Part shown: piece by piece, positions 56,551-64,000 of the stretch
Layout: each line of letters opens with the position of its first letter
Position numbering within the stretch: position 1 is the first letter of the stretch
Assembly (NCBI RefSeq): GCF_016917355.1
Contig: NZ_CP070304.1
Span: 310,001 to 374,000 of the forward strand
Length of the DNA stretch: 64,000 nt
From: Glaciimonas sp. PAMC28666
GTDB taxonomy: Bacteria > Pseudomonadota > Gammaproteobacteria > Burkholderiales > Burkholderiaceae_D
Direction: 5' to 3'
The notes under the pieces: generated by a model
Databases searched by the model: none
Seen by the model: the letters and a program-made list of their open reading frames with translations, nothing else
Told to the model about the DNA's origin: nothing
Translations under genes and position numbers: made by a program

Positions 56551-59372
56551 TTTCTACCCCGTCGATGGGAGAATTTTCTCACCAGCAAAGTCGGCGCACG
56601 CAATAACATGCCAACAAATAAGGTCGCATGCATACGAGAAATAAGCAGGTTATCCAACACCATCCGAAAATGCGAGACTCCGTCGCTCGGGTAGCCGACC
56701 CTGGTCGGAAAATTGATTATCTGCATCCCCTCCCAATACAGCCTGACAATGACGTCGGTATCAAAATCCATGTGCTGACCAATTGTTCTCCGGTGCACCA
56801 AGGCCACAAACGGGGCGAGTGGATACACCCGGAACCCGCACATCGAATCTTTGATATCTAACGACAACGTGTTGATCCACACCATGACATGTGTCAGATA
56901 GCGCGCGTAAAAGCGCACCTTTGGCACGCTGTCATCATACTGTGGCACACCAGCAATTAACGCCTCAGGCCGAGCCGCAGCCTGCGCCAGAAAGAGCGGA
57001 ATATCATCGGTACAATGCTGCCCGTCTGCATCGATTTGCAAAGCATGGGTATAGCCCGTCTGCGCCGCATGACAAACGCCGGTCACCACTGCCCCACCCT
57101 TTCCCAAATTTGCGGCATGGCGCAGCAGAGTGATCTGACCTGGATGCGCCATTGCCAGCGCATCTAATACCGCCGCGCAGTCCGTCGAACTTCCGTCGTC
57201 GACTAATATACACGGCAGTCGATGCGAAAGAATCGCCGCCACCACCGAACCGATGGCATGGGCATGATTGAAGACCGGAATCACGGCACAGGGATTAAAG
57301 CCGGTAATATTAGATTCATTTTTATGAAAACCCATATTATCGCCGTGTGTTATGGGTGTTGATTTATCTAGGCTGGCGATTGTAGTGCCTGGTTGCTGCC
57401 TCAGATTGTTTTCACTATTCCCAACCTGCCGCTGAGTTTTACTTATCAGATCGCTGTTATGGCGTTGCACCTCAGCTGCCGGCGCCAGTCCGAACAGAAT
57501 GCGTCCGCTTGCATGCTGTCCTTCGTCCGATGTAATACTAAACGTCAGAGAAGATTTTTGTACATCATGCATCAGTGTGAGTTGCAGCACTGCCCCCGGC
57601 ATGACCACACGCTGAAACTTAAGCGCATGCATACTCAAAAAACAGGGGGCTAGAGGTAAATACTCTCGACCATATGCTATCGCCCAGTCAACCTGCGCAA
57701 CGCCGGGCAATATCGGAGAACCGTCGAAATGGCCTTTGAAATACAACAGATCAGGCGGCACAGTGAGTTCCAGCGAGACACGGGATGCCGCCATATCCCT
57801 GTCCAACAAACGCACATTCGGTTTCGTTATACGCTGTGTTACAGGTAGGTTCAACGGAAGAGAGTTCTCCACTTCCCCGGCGGAAGATAACAAATCGGCA
57901 CGCGTTGTTTTGCCCTGCGCATTGACCGGGAATTTGACGAGATAGTGCCAACTGCGCGGTAGTGCAATCGGCTCAATCGCATGCGCGATACTCTCGCGCA
58001 ACCTTCGATTCAAGGACAATTTTCCCTGCTCTGCGAGGATGAGACGTCCAGCATCGTTCAGTACAATGAAGGCAGCAATTTTCTGGCGGCGCTGATGCGG
58101 TCCATCATCCATTAACAACACGCGCGCATCGGCGACCAGGCCGGAGGCTTTTAATTGCCCTTCGATCAGGTTGAGTGAAATTCGCTTCTCTTCCACTTTA
58201 ACAATGCGGTCAATGCGACCGGTCAACACAAAATGGTTTTCATCTGTCGCTTGCGCCTGATCTGCCAAACTAAACCAAGCGTCGTCTGGAAGATGCGGCG
58301 AACGAATTTCCAGGACGGAATCGGTTAAGCCAATACGCCAGGTAATCGCAGGCATGACGTTCCAACTTTCATCTCGCTGCGCATGAGAGTGAGCGCTCGC
58401 CCGAATAGATCGATCAAAGGACCGTTGACGCCATCCAACCCCACCGGTTTCCGAACTGCCGTAGACCTCAATCGGGACATGACCAAGATGTTGCCCTGCC
58501 GCTTGCGCAACCTCCTCGGACAAGGGGCCACCGGAAGAAAAAACTGCTTGTAACGCATGCAACGATTCTGGCTGCATTGATGCTGGAATCCGCTTTAAAT
58601 GAGCGGGACTGGAAACGAGTATCGCGGGCCGATCAGCTATCCTGCGCAATAATGGACGTAGTTCTTCGAGAAATGCGATTTGTTGGGCGTGAATGGGACG
58701 TCCGGCAGTCAAGGGCCACAATACCTTGAATAGCAGGCCGTAAATATGTTGATGCGACACGGTGGCAATAACGTCAGCACCACCACCGATCACGTGTCCG
58801 AAAAGAGCTTCCAGCGTGGTGATCTCCGTCGATAATTGAGACAATTTTTTAACGACTGCCTGCGGCTCGCCGGTGCTTCCCGATGTATAAATCACTAAGC
58901 CCGGAAAGTCCGGTGACAGAGGTTTGAAGTCATAACGATCGGCAGCATGAACGTAGTGCGAAAACTGGCGCGGATCCAGAAGATCATCCACATTCACATT
59001 CGCCTGCGTTGTTTTCGGCAGCGTCAGCGGCAGATAGCGCTCCGAAAAATCGCCCACAAAGCCATCAACCACCGTCGTTAGCGCGGCACAAGTCGCTGGC
59101 AATATATCGCCCGGAAGATAAATGATTTTATCCGCTTGCCATGCGCCAAACAAAGCGCAAGAAAATTCAGCACAATCGGAGAGATACAACGCAAAAGAAG
59201 CCCCCGGTGTCTGTAAGAATACTGTTCGCCACTCGTCAACACGCGCCAAAAAGTACGCTCGATCAAGGCGTTCGCCATCACGCCATGCGAACGGACGTTC
59301 ACTGTGCGGAATGGCAATGTCTGATACCACTGGCCCACTTAGCAAGGACAACAGATCAATAAAATCAGACAT
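56547..59372 (-). CDS. Fused AMP-ligase / hot-dog dehydratase / family 2 glycosyltransferase of the aryl polyene cluster
   Basis: A 941-residue three-domain protein. Residues about 1-505 are an acyl-AMP ligase: LVIYTSGSTGEPQAVVKK (P-loop), VEVYGSSETGGVGWR and TGRIDRIVKVEEKRISL; this should activate the aryl-acid starter. About 515-640 is an ApeI/FabZ-like hot-dog dehydratase with LLYFKGHFDGSPILPGVAQVD, catalytic His near 546. About 690-935 is a GT2 glycosyltransferase: AVIPVFNHAHAIGSVVAAI, LVDDGSSTD, LGKGGAVVTG, ALQIDADGQH (DxD) and a C-terminal membrane-associated helix region. In described clusters these are usually separate (ligase, dehydratase, GT). Reading frame is open throughout. An internal ATG (near 57335, MGFHKNESN) could give a free GT. 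Start overlaps the COG4648 stop. Confidence 0.9.
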   Translation of the reverse strand: MSDFIDLLSLLSGPVVSDIAIPHSERPFAWRDGERLDRAYFLARVDEWRTVFLQTPGASFALYLSDCAEFSCALFGAWQADKIIYLPGDILPATCAALTTVVDGFVGDFSERYLPLTLPKTTQANVNVDDLLDPRQFSHYVHAADRYDFKPLSPDFPGLVIYTSGSTGEPQAVVKKLSQLSTEITTLEALFGHVIGGGADVIATVSHQHIYGLLFKVLWPLTAGRPIHAQQIAFLEELRPLLRRIADRPAILVSSPAHLKRIPASMQPESLHALQAVFSSGGPLSEEVAQAAGQHLGHVPIEVYGSSETGGVGWRQRSFDRSIRASAHSHAQRDESWNVMPAITWRIGLTDSVLEIRSPHLPDDAWFSLADQAQATDENHFVLTGRIDRIVKVEEKRISLNLIEGQLKASGLVADARVLLMDDGPHQRRQKIAAFIVLNDAGRLILAEQGKLSLNRRLRESIAHAIEPIALPRSWHYLVKFPVNAQGKTTRADLLSSAGEVENSLPLNLPVTQRITKPNVRLLDRDMAASRVSLELTVPPDLLYFKGHFDGSPILPGVAQVDWAIAYGREYLPLAPCFLSMHALKFQRVVMPGAVLQLTLMHDVQKSSLTFSITSDEGQHASGRILFGLAPAAEVQRHNSDLISKTQRQVGNSENNLRQQPGTTIASLDKSTPITHGDNMGFHKNESNITGFNPCAVIPVFNHAHAIGSVVAAILSHRLPCILVDDGSSTDCAAVLDALAMAHPGQITLLRHAANLGKGGAVVTGVCHAAQTGYTHALQIDADGQHCTDDIPLFLAQAAARPEALIAGVPQYDDSVPKVRFYARYLTHVMVWINTLSLDIKDSMCGFRVYPLAPFVALVHRRTIGQHMDFDTDVIVRLYWEGMQIINFPTRVGYPSDGVSHFRMVLDNLLISRMHATLFVGMLLRAPTLLVRKFSHRRGRK

Positions 59373-59940
59373 TCCGTGGCTCGGCTAACTGGCGTCGATG
59401 CCGGCGTTTAAACGCTATTCTGACCATAAATTCAACCGAAAATAGAATCCCCATCGCGACATAAGCGACTATGCCGTTATAAATGCTCCAGATAGCAGGC
59501 GATGCCCACAGCGCTGTGATCAACGCCAAGGTACCGTTCACGACAAAAAACACGCACCACACCTGGGTTACACGCCGGGTATAACCAATCGCGTATTCCG
59601 GTAACTGTGGATCGGTTAAACGCGCCATCCGCTCGACGATCGAGGGCGGCGCAATCAGGCTGTAGGCGAAGGCACACAACATGCCCATGTTGACCAATAC
59701 CGGATACAGTTTTAGCGGTAGCAATGCATTGTTCCAAATCGCGAAAGCCGCTAACAACAGTGCCGCCACCAGAAGCCAGCGACTAGCCTTGCTTAACTTG
59801 ATCATTGGCAGGCGCATTGCGACCGCGACTATTAATAACAATGAAAGCACACGGGGAGACACTCGACCGTGCGCCAACCAAATAGCGAGCGGATAGAGCA
59901 AGGTAATTATCAAGGCCAATACGGTTAAGCCCATCTGCAT
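59365..59940 (-). CDS. COG4648-type membrane protein of the aryl polyene cluster
   Basis: Integral membrane protein, about 191 residues, with some six hydrophobic spans (LTVLALIITLLYPLAIWLA, VLSLLLIVAVAMRL, WLLVAALLLAAFAIW, YPVLVNMGMLCAFAYSLI, VWCVFFVVNGTLALITALWA, IYNGIVAYVAMGILFSVEFMVR). The conserved GYTRRVTQVWC and EFMVR match the uncharacterised COG4648 group regularly linked to pigment clusters. Start set at ATG 59940; a TTG at 59997 extends the frame. Function unknown; perhaps a lipid or sugar handling step. Confidence 0.82.
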   Translation of the reverse strand: MQMGLTVLALIITLLYPLAIWLAHGRVSPRVLSLLLIVAVAMRLPMIKLSKASRWLLVAALLLAAFAIWNNALLPLKLYPVLVNMGMLCAFAYSLIAPPSIVERMARLTDPQLPEYAIGYTRRVTQVWCVFFVVNGTLALITALWASPAIWSIYNGIVAYVAMGILFSVEFMVRIAFKRRHRRQLAEPRNV

Positions 59941-60020
59941 CCGGCGCTGCAAGAGACAGGCCGAAATAGACGAAAAGAAGCGCGCCTGAGAACCCAATGA
60001 AAACTGAGCCGGAAAACGTT

Positions 60021-60320
60021 TTATTGTGTCTCCTCCAGCAATGCGGCTACCGCATCAACCACGTCCTGCACGGTGCGGACGGCTTTAAATGCGTCCGGTT
60101 GTAAGCGTTTTCCCGTAAACTGTTTCAGTTTGACGACCAGATCAACTGCGTCAATGCTGTCAATATCAAGGTCTGTGTATAAGTTGGCCCGTGGTGTGAT
60201 GTTTGCTTTGTCGATCTCAAACATGTCGTGCAAGACGTCAACAACCCAAGCATAGATTTCCTCTTTCGTCATACTCGCCGCCGCAACTCCTGCGCTTGCC
60301 ACTTTTATCGATGCCGTCAT
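60021..60320 (-). CDS. Acyl carrier protein (second of two) of the aryl polyene cluster
   Basis: A 99-residue acyl carrier protein with the phosphopantetheine Ser in DLDIDSIDAVDLVVKLKQ and the helix LYTDLDIDSI. The N-terminal 16 residues are Ala-rich; a Met at position 17 (MTKEEIYAW) may be the true start. It lies nine bases after the other ACP. Two ACPs, one for the starter/elongation and one of another role, are typical of aryl polyene clusters. Confidence 0.93.
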   Translation of the reverse strand: MTASIKVASAGVAAASMTKEEIYAWVVDVLHDMFEIDKANITPRANLYTDLDIDSIDAVDLVVKLKQFTGKRLQPDAFKAVRTVQDVVDAVAALLEETQ

Positions 60321-60329
60321 CTCAGACCT

Positions 60330-60590
60330 TCATTTTTTTCTGTTGCTGGCAATCATCGCGGCTAACGCGCGTACCGAAGCAAAATGGTTACGCGTTTCCG
60401 CCGAATCTGCCGATAATGAAATACCGTAACGCTTCTGGATTGCCACACCAAGTTCGAGTGCATCAATCGAGTCTAGTCCAAGTCCATCGCCAAATAGTGG
60501 CGCATCCGTATCGATTTCCGCCGTTGTAATATCCTCAAGTTGCAAGACATCAATAATGACCTGCTTTACCTCGGTTTCAAGCTGCTCCAT
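60330..60590 (-). CDS. Acyl carrier protein (first of two) of the aryl polyene cluster
   Basis: An 86-residue ACP with Ser in GLGLDSIDALELGVAIQKRYGI, the modified residue. The start MEQLETEVKQVIIDVLQLEDI is standard. It overlaps the LPLAT gene by 14 bases. Confidence 0.94.
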   Translation of the reverse strand: MEQLETEVKQVIIDVLQLEDITTAEIDTDAPLFGDGLGLDSIDALELGVAIQKRYGISLSADSAETRNHFASVRALAAMIASNRKK

Positions 60591-61359
60591 CGGAATGACT
60601 TTCTTTTCTAAAATAATTCTGCAAATGGGCAGTCAAGTGTCTTGCTGCCAACGTATCATTTCCCGCCGCCACAACGAAGGCACGGACGTCGATATCTTCT
60701 TTTATCTCAATAGTGAAATGTGCCATGTCTGGCGGCACTTGCCACCATTTTTCGCCTTTTCCCAGTGTTGGTGGCAAACAATGGATAACTACCGGTGTCA
60801 CGTTTGAGCAACACCGAATTGCAATATTTGCAGCACCACGTTTGAAAATGATAGGTCCATCAGTCCGCGTGCCTTCGGGGAAAATGATCAAATTGCTGCC
60901 CCGCTGCAAAGAGGCAATCCCGTCGGATAATAAACCCGTGCCAGTATCGTTCCGTATATAACCGGCTGCACGTGCCGATCCTCGAATAAAAGGATTATCC
61001 CAAAGCAGGCTTTTCACAACGCAATCGGCGTCCCTAACAAACGCCATCAGGAAAACGGTATCCAGCAAAGTGGGATGATTTGCCAAAATCAGCAAACCTT
61101 GCCGCTGTAACCGCTCCAAGCCAATAATGTCGTAGCGCAGAACGCCTATACCGCGCATGAATCCTATAAACGTGTGAAACATCACGCGGATGATCTGGCG
61201 TGCGACTAATGTCCTCGATTCGCGCTCCTTGACAAATAAATTCATCAAGGGAAAAATGACTAATCCCATCCATAATCCGACGACCCCGAACACCAGAAAA
61301 CTTAAGCCGGTTGCCGCGATGCGCCAATAGCGGTTCATCCGTTTGACGACGCTACTCAC
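60577..61359 (-). CDS. 1-acyl-glycerol-3-phosphate acyltransferase-like protein of the aryl polyene cluster
   Basis: PlsC-type LPLAT of 260 residues. A start of GTG at 61359 overlaps the upstream stop (GTGA). Membrane segment LSFLVFGVVGLWMGLVIFPLM, the HX4D motif NHPTLLDTVF and FPEGTRTDGPIIFKRGAANIA are present. Together with the other LPLAT it probably builds the lipid to which the pigment is attached. Confidence 0.9.
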   Translation of the reverse strand: MSSVVKRMNRYWRIAATGLSFLVFGVVGLWMGLVIFPLMNLFVKERESRTLVARQIIRVMFHTFIGFMRGIGVLRYDIIGLERLQRQGLLILANHPTLLDTVFLMAFVRDADCVVKSLLWDNPFIRGSARAAGYIRNDTGTGLLSDGIASLQRGSNLIIFPEGTRTDGPIIFKRGAANIAIRCCSNVTPVVIHCLPPTLGKGEKWWQVPPDMAHFTIEIKEDIDVRAFVVAAGNDTLAARHLTAHLQNYFRKESHSDGAA

Positions 61360-62207
61360 TCGTCACCATCGCGAGCCGCAAGGATGTCATTGTGTTGAGG
61401 CATTACGGCGTGGCTATGTCGCCACCACCAGCGACGGTTGTCGACTAATCGGATCAACTCGCGATCATGTCGAAGTTGAAACGCTAGGATATCCAGCCCA
61501 GCCGGTTGACGAATAGTTGGGTTGATCGTATCAGTCTTATTAGCTAGGCAAACGTACTCTTCCGCCGGATGGTTTTCCATCGCACCCCAGGTCAGGGATA
61601 CTGTTCCTGTACCATTCTTAACAGGTGGCTTGACAAGCCAAGCCCAGGCGAACGGTTGATCTGCGCAATCCCGGAATTCGCTAAATTCATCCGGCAGCAG
61701 ACCATCATAGACGACCAATAATACTTCGGCCGCTCCATCCGCCAATAGCCCACAAGCTTCGATCAATGCATGCTCGACGCCACTGTCACCTGCAGATAAG
61801 GCACTGTGATTTGCCTGATCGTGGCGCGCGATCGAAAACAAGCCCGCGGTTGCATTGTGTACCGACAGACTAAAAGAAGTCGGGGACAACGGTACTTCTT
61901 TTACCAGATCCTGCAGCAACCCCACCGAGCGAGCGCATTCGCCGTGCCGCGAACAAAATACCGTGGGAACGTCTACTCGTCCATCGAGACAGCGATAAGC
62001 AACCTCCAGAGCCATTTTTCCAACCGCTCCAGCCCGCCGCCTCAACATTGCAGGCATCGATAAGACCCGCGGTTCCGAATCACCTTGAATGAGAAAACGA
62101 CTCTGCGCCCAAGTGCGCCAGTCACCGTCTGTTTCCAGTCCGGGTGCCCAGGCAGCATGCGCTGCGATTGAGAACTGCACTCCATTGATTGCGCGGTCTG
62201 GACTCAT
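61356..62207 (-). CDS. Ketosynthase-like N-terminal protein lacking the active Cys (chain-length factor type), aryl polyene cluster
   Basis: A 283-residue protein of the Ketoacyl-synt_2 (KS N-terminal) group, the first gene of the cluster. The site of the catalytic Cys is Ala in LSVHNATAGLFSIARHD, so it cannot condense and likely pairs with an active KS as a chain-length/helper factor (ApeC-like). The later His residues of a full KS are missing because it ends after about 280 residues. Start set at ATG 62207 (MSPDRAING); ATG 62225 is also possible. Confidence 0.85.
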   Translation of the reverse strand: MSPDRAINGVQFSIAAHAAWAPGLETDGDWRTWAQSRFLIQGDSEPRVLSMPAMLRRRAGAVGKMALEVAYRCLDGRVDVPTVFCSRHGECARSVGLLQDLVKEVPLSPTSFSLSVHNATAGLFSIARHDQANHSALSAGDSGVEHALIEACGLLADGAAEVLLVVYDGLLPDEFSEFRDCADQPFAWAWLVKPPVKNGTGTVSLTWGAMENHPAEEYVCLANKTDTINPTIRQPAGLDILAFQLRHDRELIRLVDNRRWWWRHSHAVMPQHNDILAARDGDE

Positions 62208-62248
62208 TTCACCATTTCCCAACATCTATCGAGTTGTTTCACAAAAAG

Positions 62249-62268
62249 CAACTACTTCGAAGAAGTTG
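62249..62268 (+). promoter_or_regulatory. 20-bp near-palindrome upstream of the aryl polyene cluster
   Basis: CAACTACTTCGAAGAAGTTG: 18 of 20 positions symmetric around TTCGAA, 42-61 bp before the first ATG. A TATAAT on the minus strand (62305-62300) lies on its upstream side, so the element would fall about +25 to +45 in the leader. No clear -35. Candidate operator or leader hairpin. Confidence 0.45.
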
Positions 62269-62443
62269 AACTGAGGGTTATACCCGTATTTTCCGCGAAA
62301 TTATATACCAAAGGAGAACGCTTCCCTTTAAAGTATCCAGGGAGAAATATTTTTAGTTGGTTTAGAAGAGCATCCCTCCCGTGGAATATTAATTACGCAG
62401 AGAGAACACCGTAACGACGACGTTTTTAGATATCAAAAGAACT

Positions 62444-62635
62444 TTAGCCCCGTCGCTTCGGATAACCTTCCACAGTGATACGTTCCCAAACAACTGTTTT
62501 CTCCTCATCAGTCATAAATACCCAATGCGCGACTTCGTTGACAGTGCGTCCGCATCCCCGGCAGACATCATCAAACGTGGTGGAACAAACGGCAACACAA
62601 GGGGTATCGGGACGTTCCCGGCGAGACTCGGACAT
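62444..62635 (-). CDS. DUF1289 family small cysteine protein
   Basis: A 63-residue protein with TPCVAVCSTTFDDVCRGCGRTVNEV: four conserved Cys (CX3C...CX2C) and TDEEKTVVWERI at the end, matching DUF1289. These small proteins are widespread in Proteobacteria and function is unknown; the Cys set suggests metal or Fe-S binding. It lies 219 bp upstream of the first pigment gene, same strand. Confidence 0.85.
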   Translation of the reverse strand: MSESRRERPDTPCVAVCSTTFDDVCRGCGRTVNEVAHWVFMTDEEKTVVWERITVEGYPKRRG

Positions 62636-62944
62636 GCAGACCTTATTGGTAATAATTTAACATTGATTTGGTTAATGCAGGACGAAAATAGCGGTCTGAA
62701 CAAGCGAAATTTGCCTCGCGAATTAATGCAAGCCGCCACGTAAATACTCTGCTAAGGCCCCAATTCTATAACATACAGCGTCACCCAAACCTTCAGCGAA
62801 GCCAGTTATTCCACATATCGTCAAATTCCGCATTAAACCGCGTTGAATGGTAAGCGAATGGCATGCGCATTTAGCGCAAGTTAACACTAAAGCAATTCAA
62901 CGCCAAGCAAACACTATTAACAGACTACGCTCTTTATATAAACG

Positions 62945-63003
62945 AAAAAGGTCAGTATATTTTCGCGGTAAGCTGCGCCAATAATACCGACCCTTTTCCT
63001 TTT
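62945..63003 (+). terminator. Stem-loop in the 62636-63073 gap
   Basis: AAAAGGTC-A-GTAT pairs with ATAC-C-GACC-CTTTT (arms 62946-62959 and 62986-63000) around a shorter inner hairpin. T-rich ends on both sides fit a weak bidirectional terminator after the DUF2968 gene. The rest of this 438-bp gap shows nothing I can call. Confidence 0.45.
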
Positions 63004-63073
63004 ACGACTACAAAAAACGCTCAACCAAAGAGGTTCATTTGCACTTTAAGAGGACCTACTTTGAGCAAAGCGC

Positions 63074-63823
63074 TTATTGTTTTTTCTTATCATTTTTATC
63101 ACTAATTATGCTACTTCCGTCAACGATGGTTTGCTGCGTCTCTAAAGCACGAATACGATTTCTCAGCACCATCAGTTGGTTGCGGGCAGACTGTTGCTTG
63201 TTGTTCAATACCTGCGCTTGTTGACGCGCTTGGTCTTGTTGGACTGAGACGGTTTGTTCCTGCTGCCGTTGTACTGCCAGATCATTTTGAAGCGCCAATA
63301 AGCGGGTTTCCTGGGTGGAGATCAATTGCTCAGTGTATTGCTTATCTGCCTCTAACTTAATACGACGAATGTCCACTTCGGCCAATTTTTCCGTTTGCCC
63401 CACAAAGTTCTTATAAGTTTGCTCAGCTTGTACTTCGGAAGAAGTTTTAACCACTCTCCAAAAGTTTTTTTGTTGAAACAATGCGACATAATAAGTTCTC
63501 GAATCCGCTTTAAAAAGCAGGCTGGACCCATAATTACCGTTATAAGTAGTCCTCAATTCGCTAATCGCCTGGCTTTGCATTAGCTGCTGCAATTCGCCAA
63601 TGGTACTGTTTGCAGTATCTATCGCCAGCACGGACGCGGTAGCAGGGGCGCTTGTTGATGGCAAGTTCGCACTAGCGGTTGCGGTGGCGGCCATGCCGGA
63701 AGAACGATTTACTGACTGCGCCATTACATTGGCGGACAACGCGGCGAAAACTATCATCATTCCTACGCTGGTCGCCACACCGTCAGCGTATCGGCACATC
63801 GTATTGCGTGCAATTTCGTTCAT
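63074..63823 (-). CDS. DUF2968 family secreted coiled-coil protein
   Basis: A 249-residue protein with an N-terminal hydrophobic signal (GMMIVFAALSANVMA), an Ala/Thr/Ser linker, and a globular part STIGELQQLMQSQAISELRTTYNGNYGSSLLFK followed by YYVALFQQKNFWRVVKT, typical of the betaproteobacterial DUF2968 family. Residues about 140-235 form a long Gln/Arg coiled coil. Role unknown. A second Met (MCRYADG) at residue 9 may be the start. The remaining bases to 64000 hold no supported gene. Confidence 0.8.
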   Translation of the reverse strand: MNEIARNTMCRYADGVATSVGMMIVFAALSANVMAQSVNRSSGMAATATASANLPSTSAPATASVLAIDTANSTIGELQQLMQSQAISELRTTYNGNYGSSLLFKADSRTYYVALFQQKNFWRVVKTSSEVQAEQTYKNFVGQTEKLAEVDIRRIKLEADKQYTEQLISTQETRLLALQNDLAVQRQQEQTVSVQQDQARQQAQVLNNKQQSARNQLMVLRNRIRALETQQTIVDGSSIISDKNDKKKQ

Positions 63824-64000
63824 CCCTGTTTCCTTATCTTCATTTTATTAGTCAATGTTTGCATTTCAGCGGCGCTGATTAGCGTGATTTTTTTGCTTTA
63901 AGGCCTTGTACTTTTAATCGTCGACCATTTCCTGGCGTTGATTTTTTTCCTTACGAATTGCTCACCTGGTTATTACATTAATACAATTTAGCTGGACGTT

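Noticed and set aside
62512-62743. Frames overlapping the DUF1289 gene on both strands
   Set aside because: The four-Cys DUF1289 frame accounts for the sequence; the others have no family features.

Overview
The window looks like chromosome of a betaproteobacterium of the order Burkholderiales, most likely near Oxalobacteraceae (Collimonas/Glaciimonas-like). This is inferred from gene order and protein character, not from a database search. The main support is the run ndk-rlmN-pilF-rodZ-ispG-hisS-yfgM-bamB-der-hfq-hflX-hflK-hflC-hisZ-purA and the separate surE-pcm-nlpD-rpoS-rlmD run, both typical of that group. Nearly all genes are on the minus strand.

Layout. 1-1651: N-terminal two thirds of rnr (RNase R), running off the left edge. 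1900-4006: two identical tRNA-Leu(CAG) genes, each with its own promoter and the same terminator hairpin, bracketing a two-gene secreted cassette (a CapA-like protein and an unknown). 4227-18204: a complete myo-inositol catabolic locus (mmsA/iolA, iolB, iolE, iolD, a fused iolC, an ABC importer, a divergent RpiR-type regulator and two Gfo/Idh/MocA dehydrogenases). A shared GAA-N6-TTC element lies at both divergent ends and is a candidate operator. 18478-18888: an orphan lipoprotein. 19131-35861: a long co-directional housekeeping array for purine synthesis, histidine/HisZ, HflKC, HflX, Hfq, ribosome assembly, outer-membrane assembly, HisRS, isoprenoids, cell shape, pili, RNA methylation and NDP kinase. 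36268-36969: a Bax-inhibitor-1 family membrane protein. 37171-42909: rlmD, rpoS, nlpD, pcm, surE. 43212-43754: a phasin-like protein behind a perfect LacI-type palindrome.

43827-62207 is an aryl polyene (APE)-type pigment gene cluster of 18 genes, all minus strand and tightly overlapping. It encodes three ketosynthase-like proteins (one lacking the catalytic Cys), a ketoreductase, a stand-alone dehydratase, two acyl carrier proteins, a PPTase, an MIO-type aromatic amino acid ammonia lyase, a thioesterase, two LPLAT acyltransferases, a LolA-like carrier, an MMPL exporter, a flavoprotein, a DUF3261 lipoprotein and a COG4648 membrane protein. It also encodes one 941-residue protein that joins an AMP-ligase, a hot-dog dehydratase and a family 2 glycosyltransferase. 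The likely pathway is: the lyase makes an aryl-acrylic acid starter; the ligase loads it on an ACP; KS/KR/DH cycles extend it to a conjugated polyene; acyltransferases and the glycosyltransferase attach it to a lipid; MMPL and LolA move it to the outer membrane. A 20-bp near-palindrome lies 42-61 bp before the first gene. 62444-63823 holds a DUF1289 protein and a DUF2968 coiled-coil protein.

A recurrent trait is short in-frame tandem DNA repeats of different unit length in unrelated genes (iolE, iolC, ammonia lyase, an APE ketosynthase) and in two intergenic gaps. The most interesting items are the triple-fusion APE protein and its candidate operator, the tRNA-Leu duplication around the accessory cassette, the paired iol operators, and the histidine-rich tail on histidyl-tRNA synthetase.
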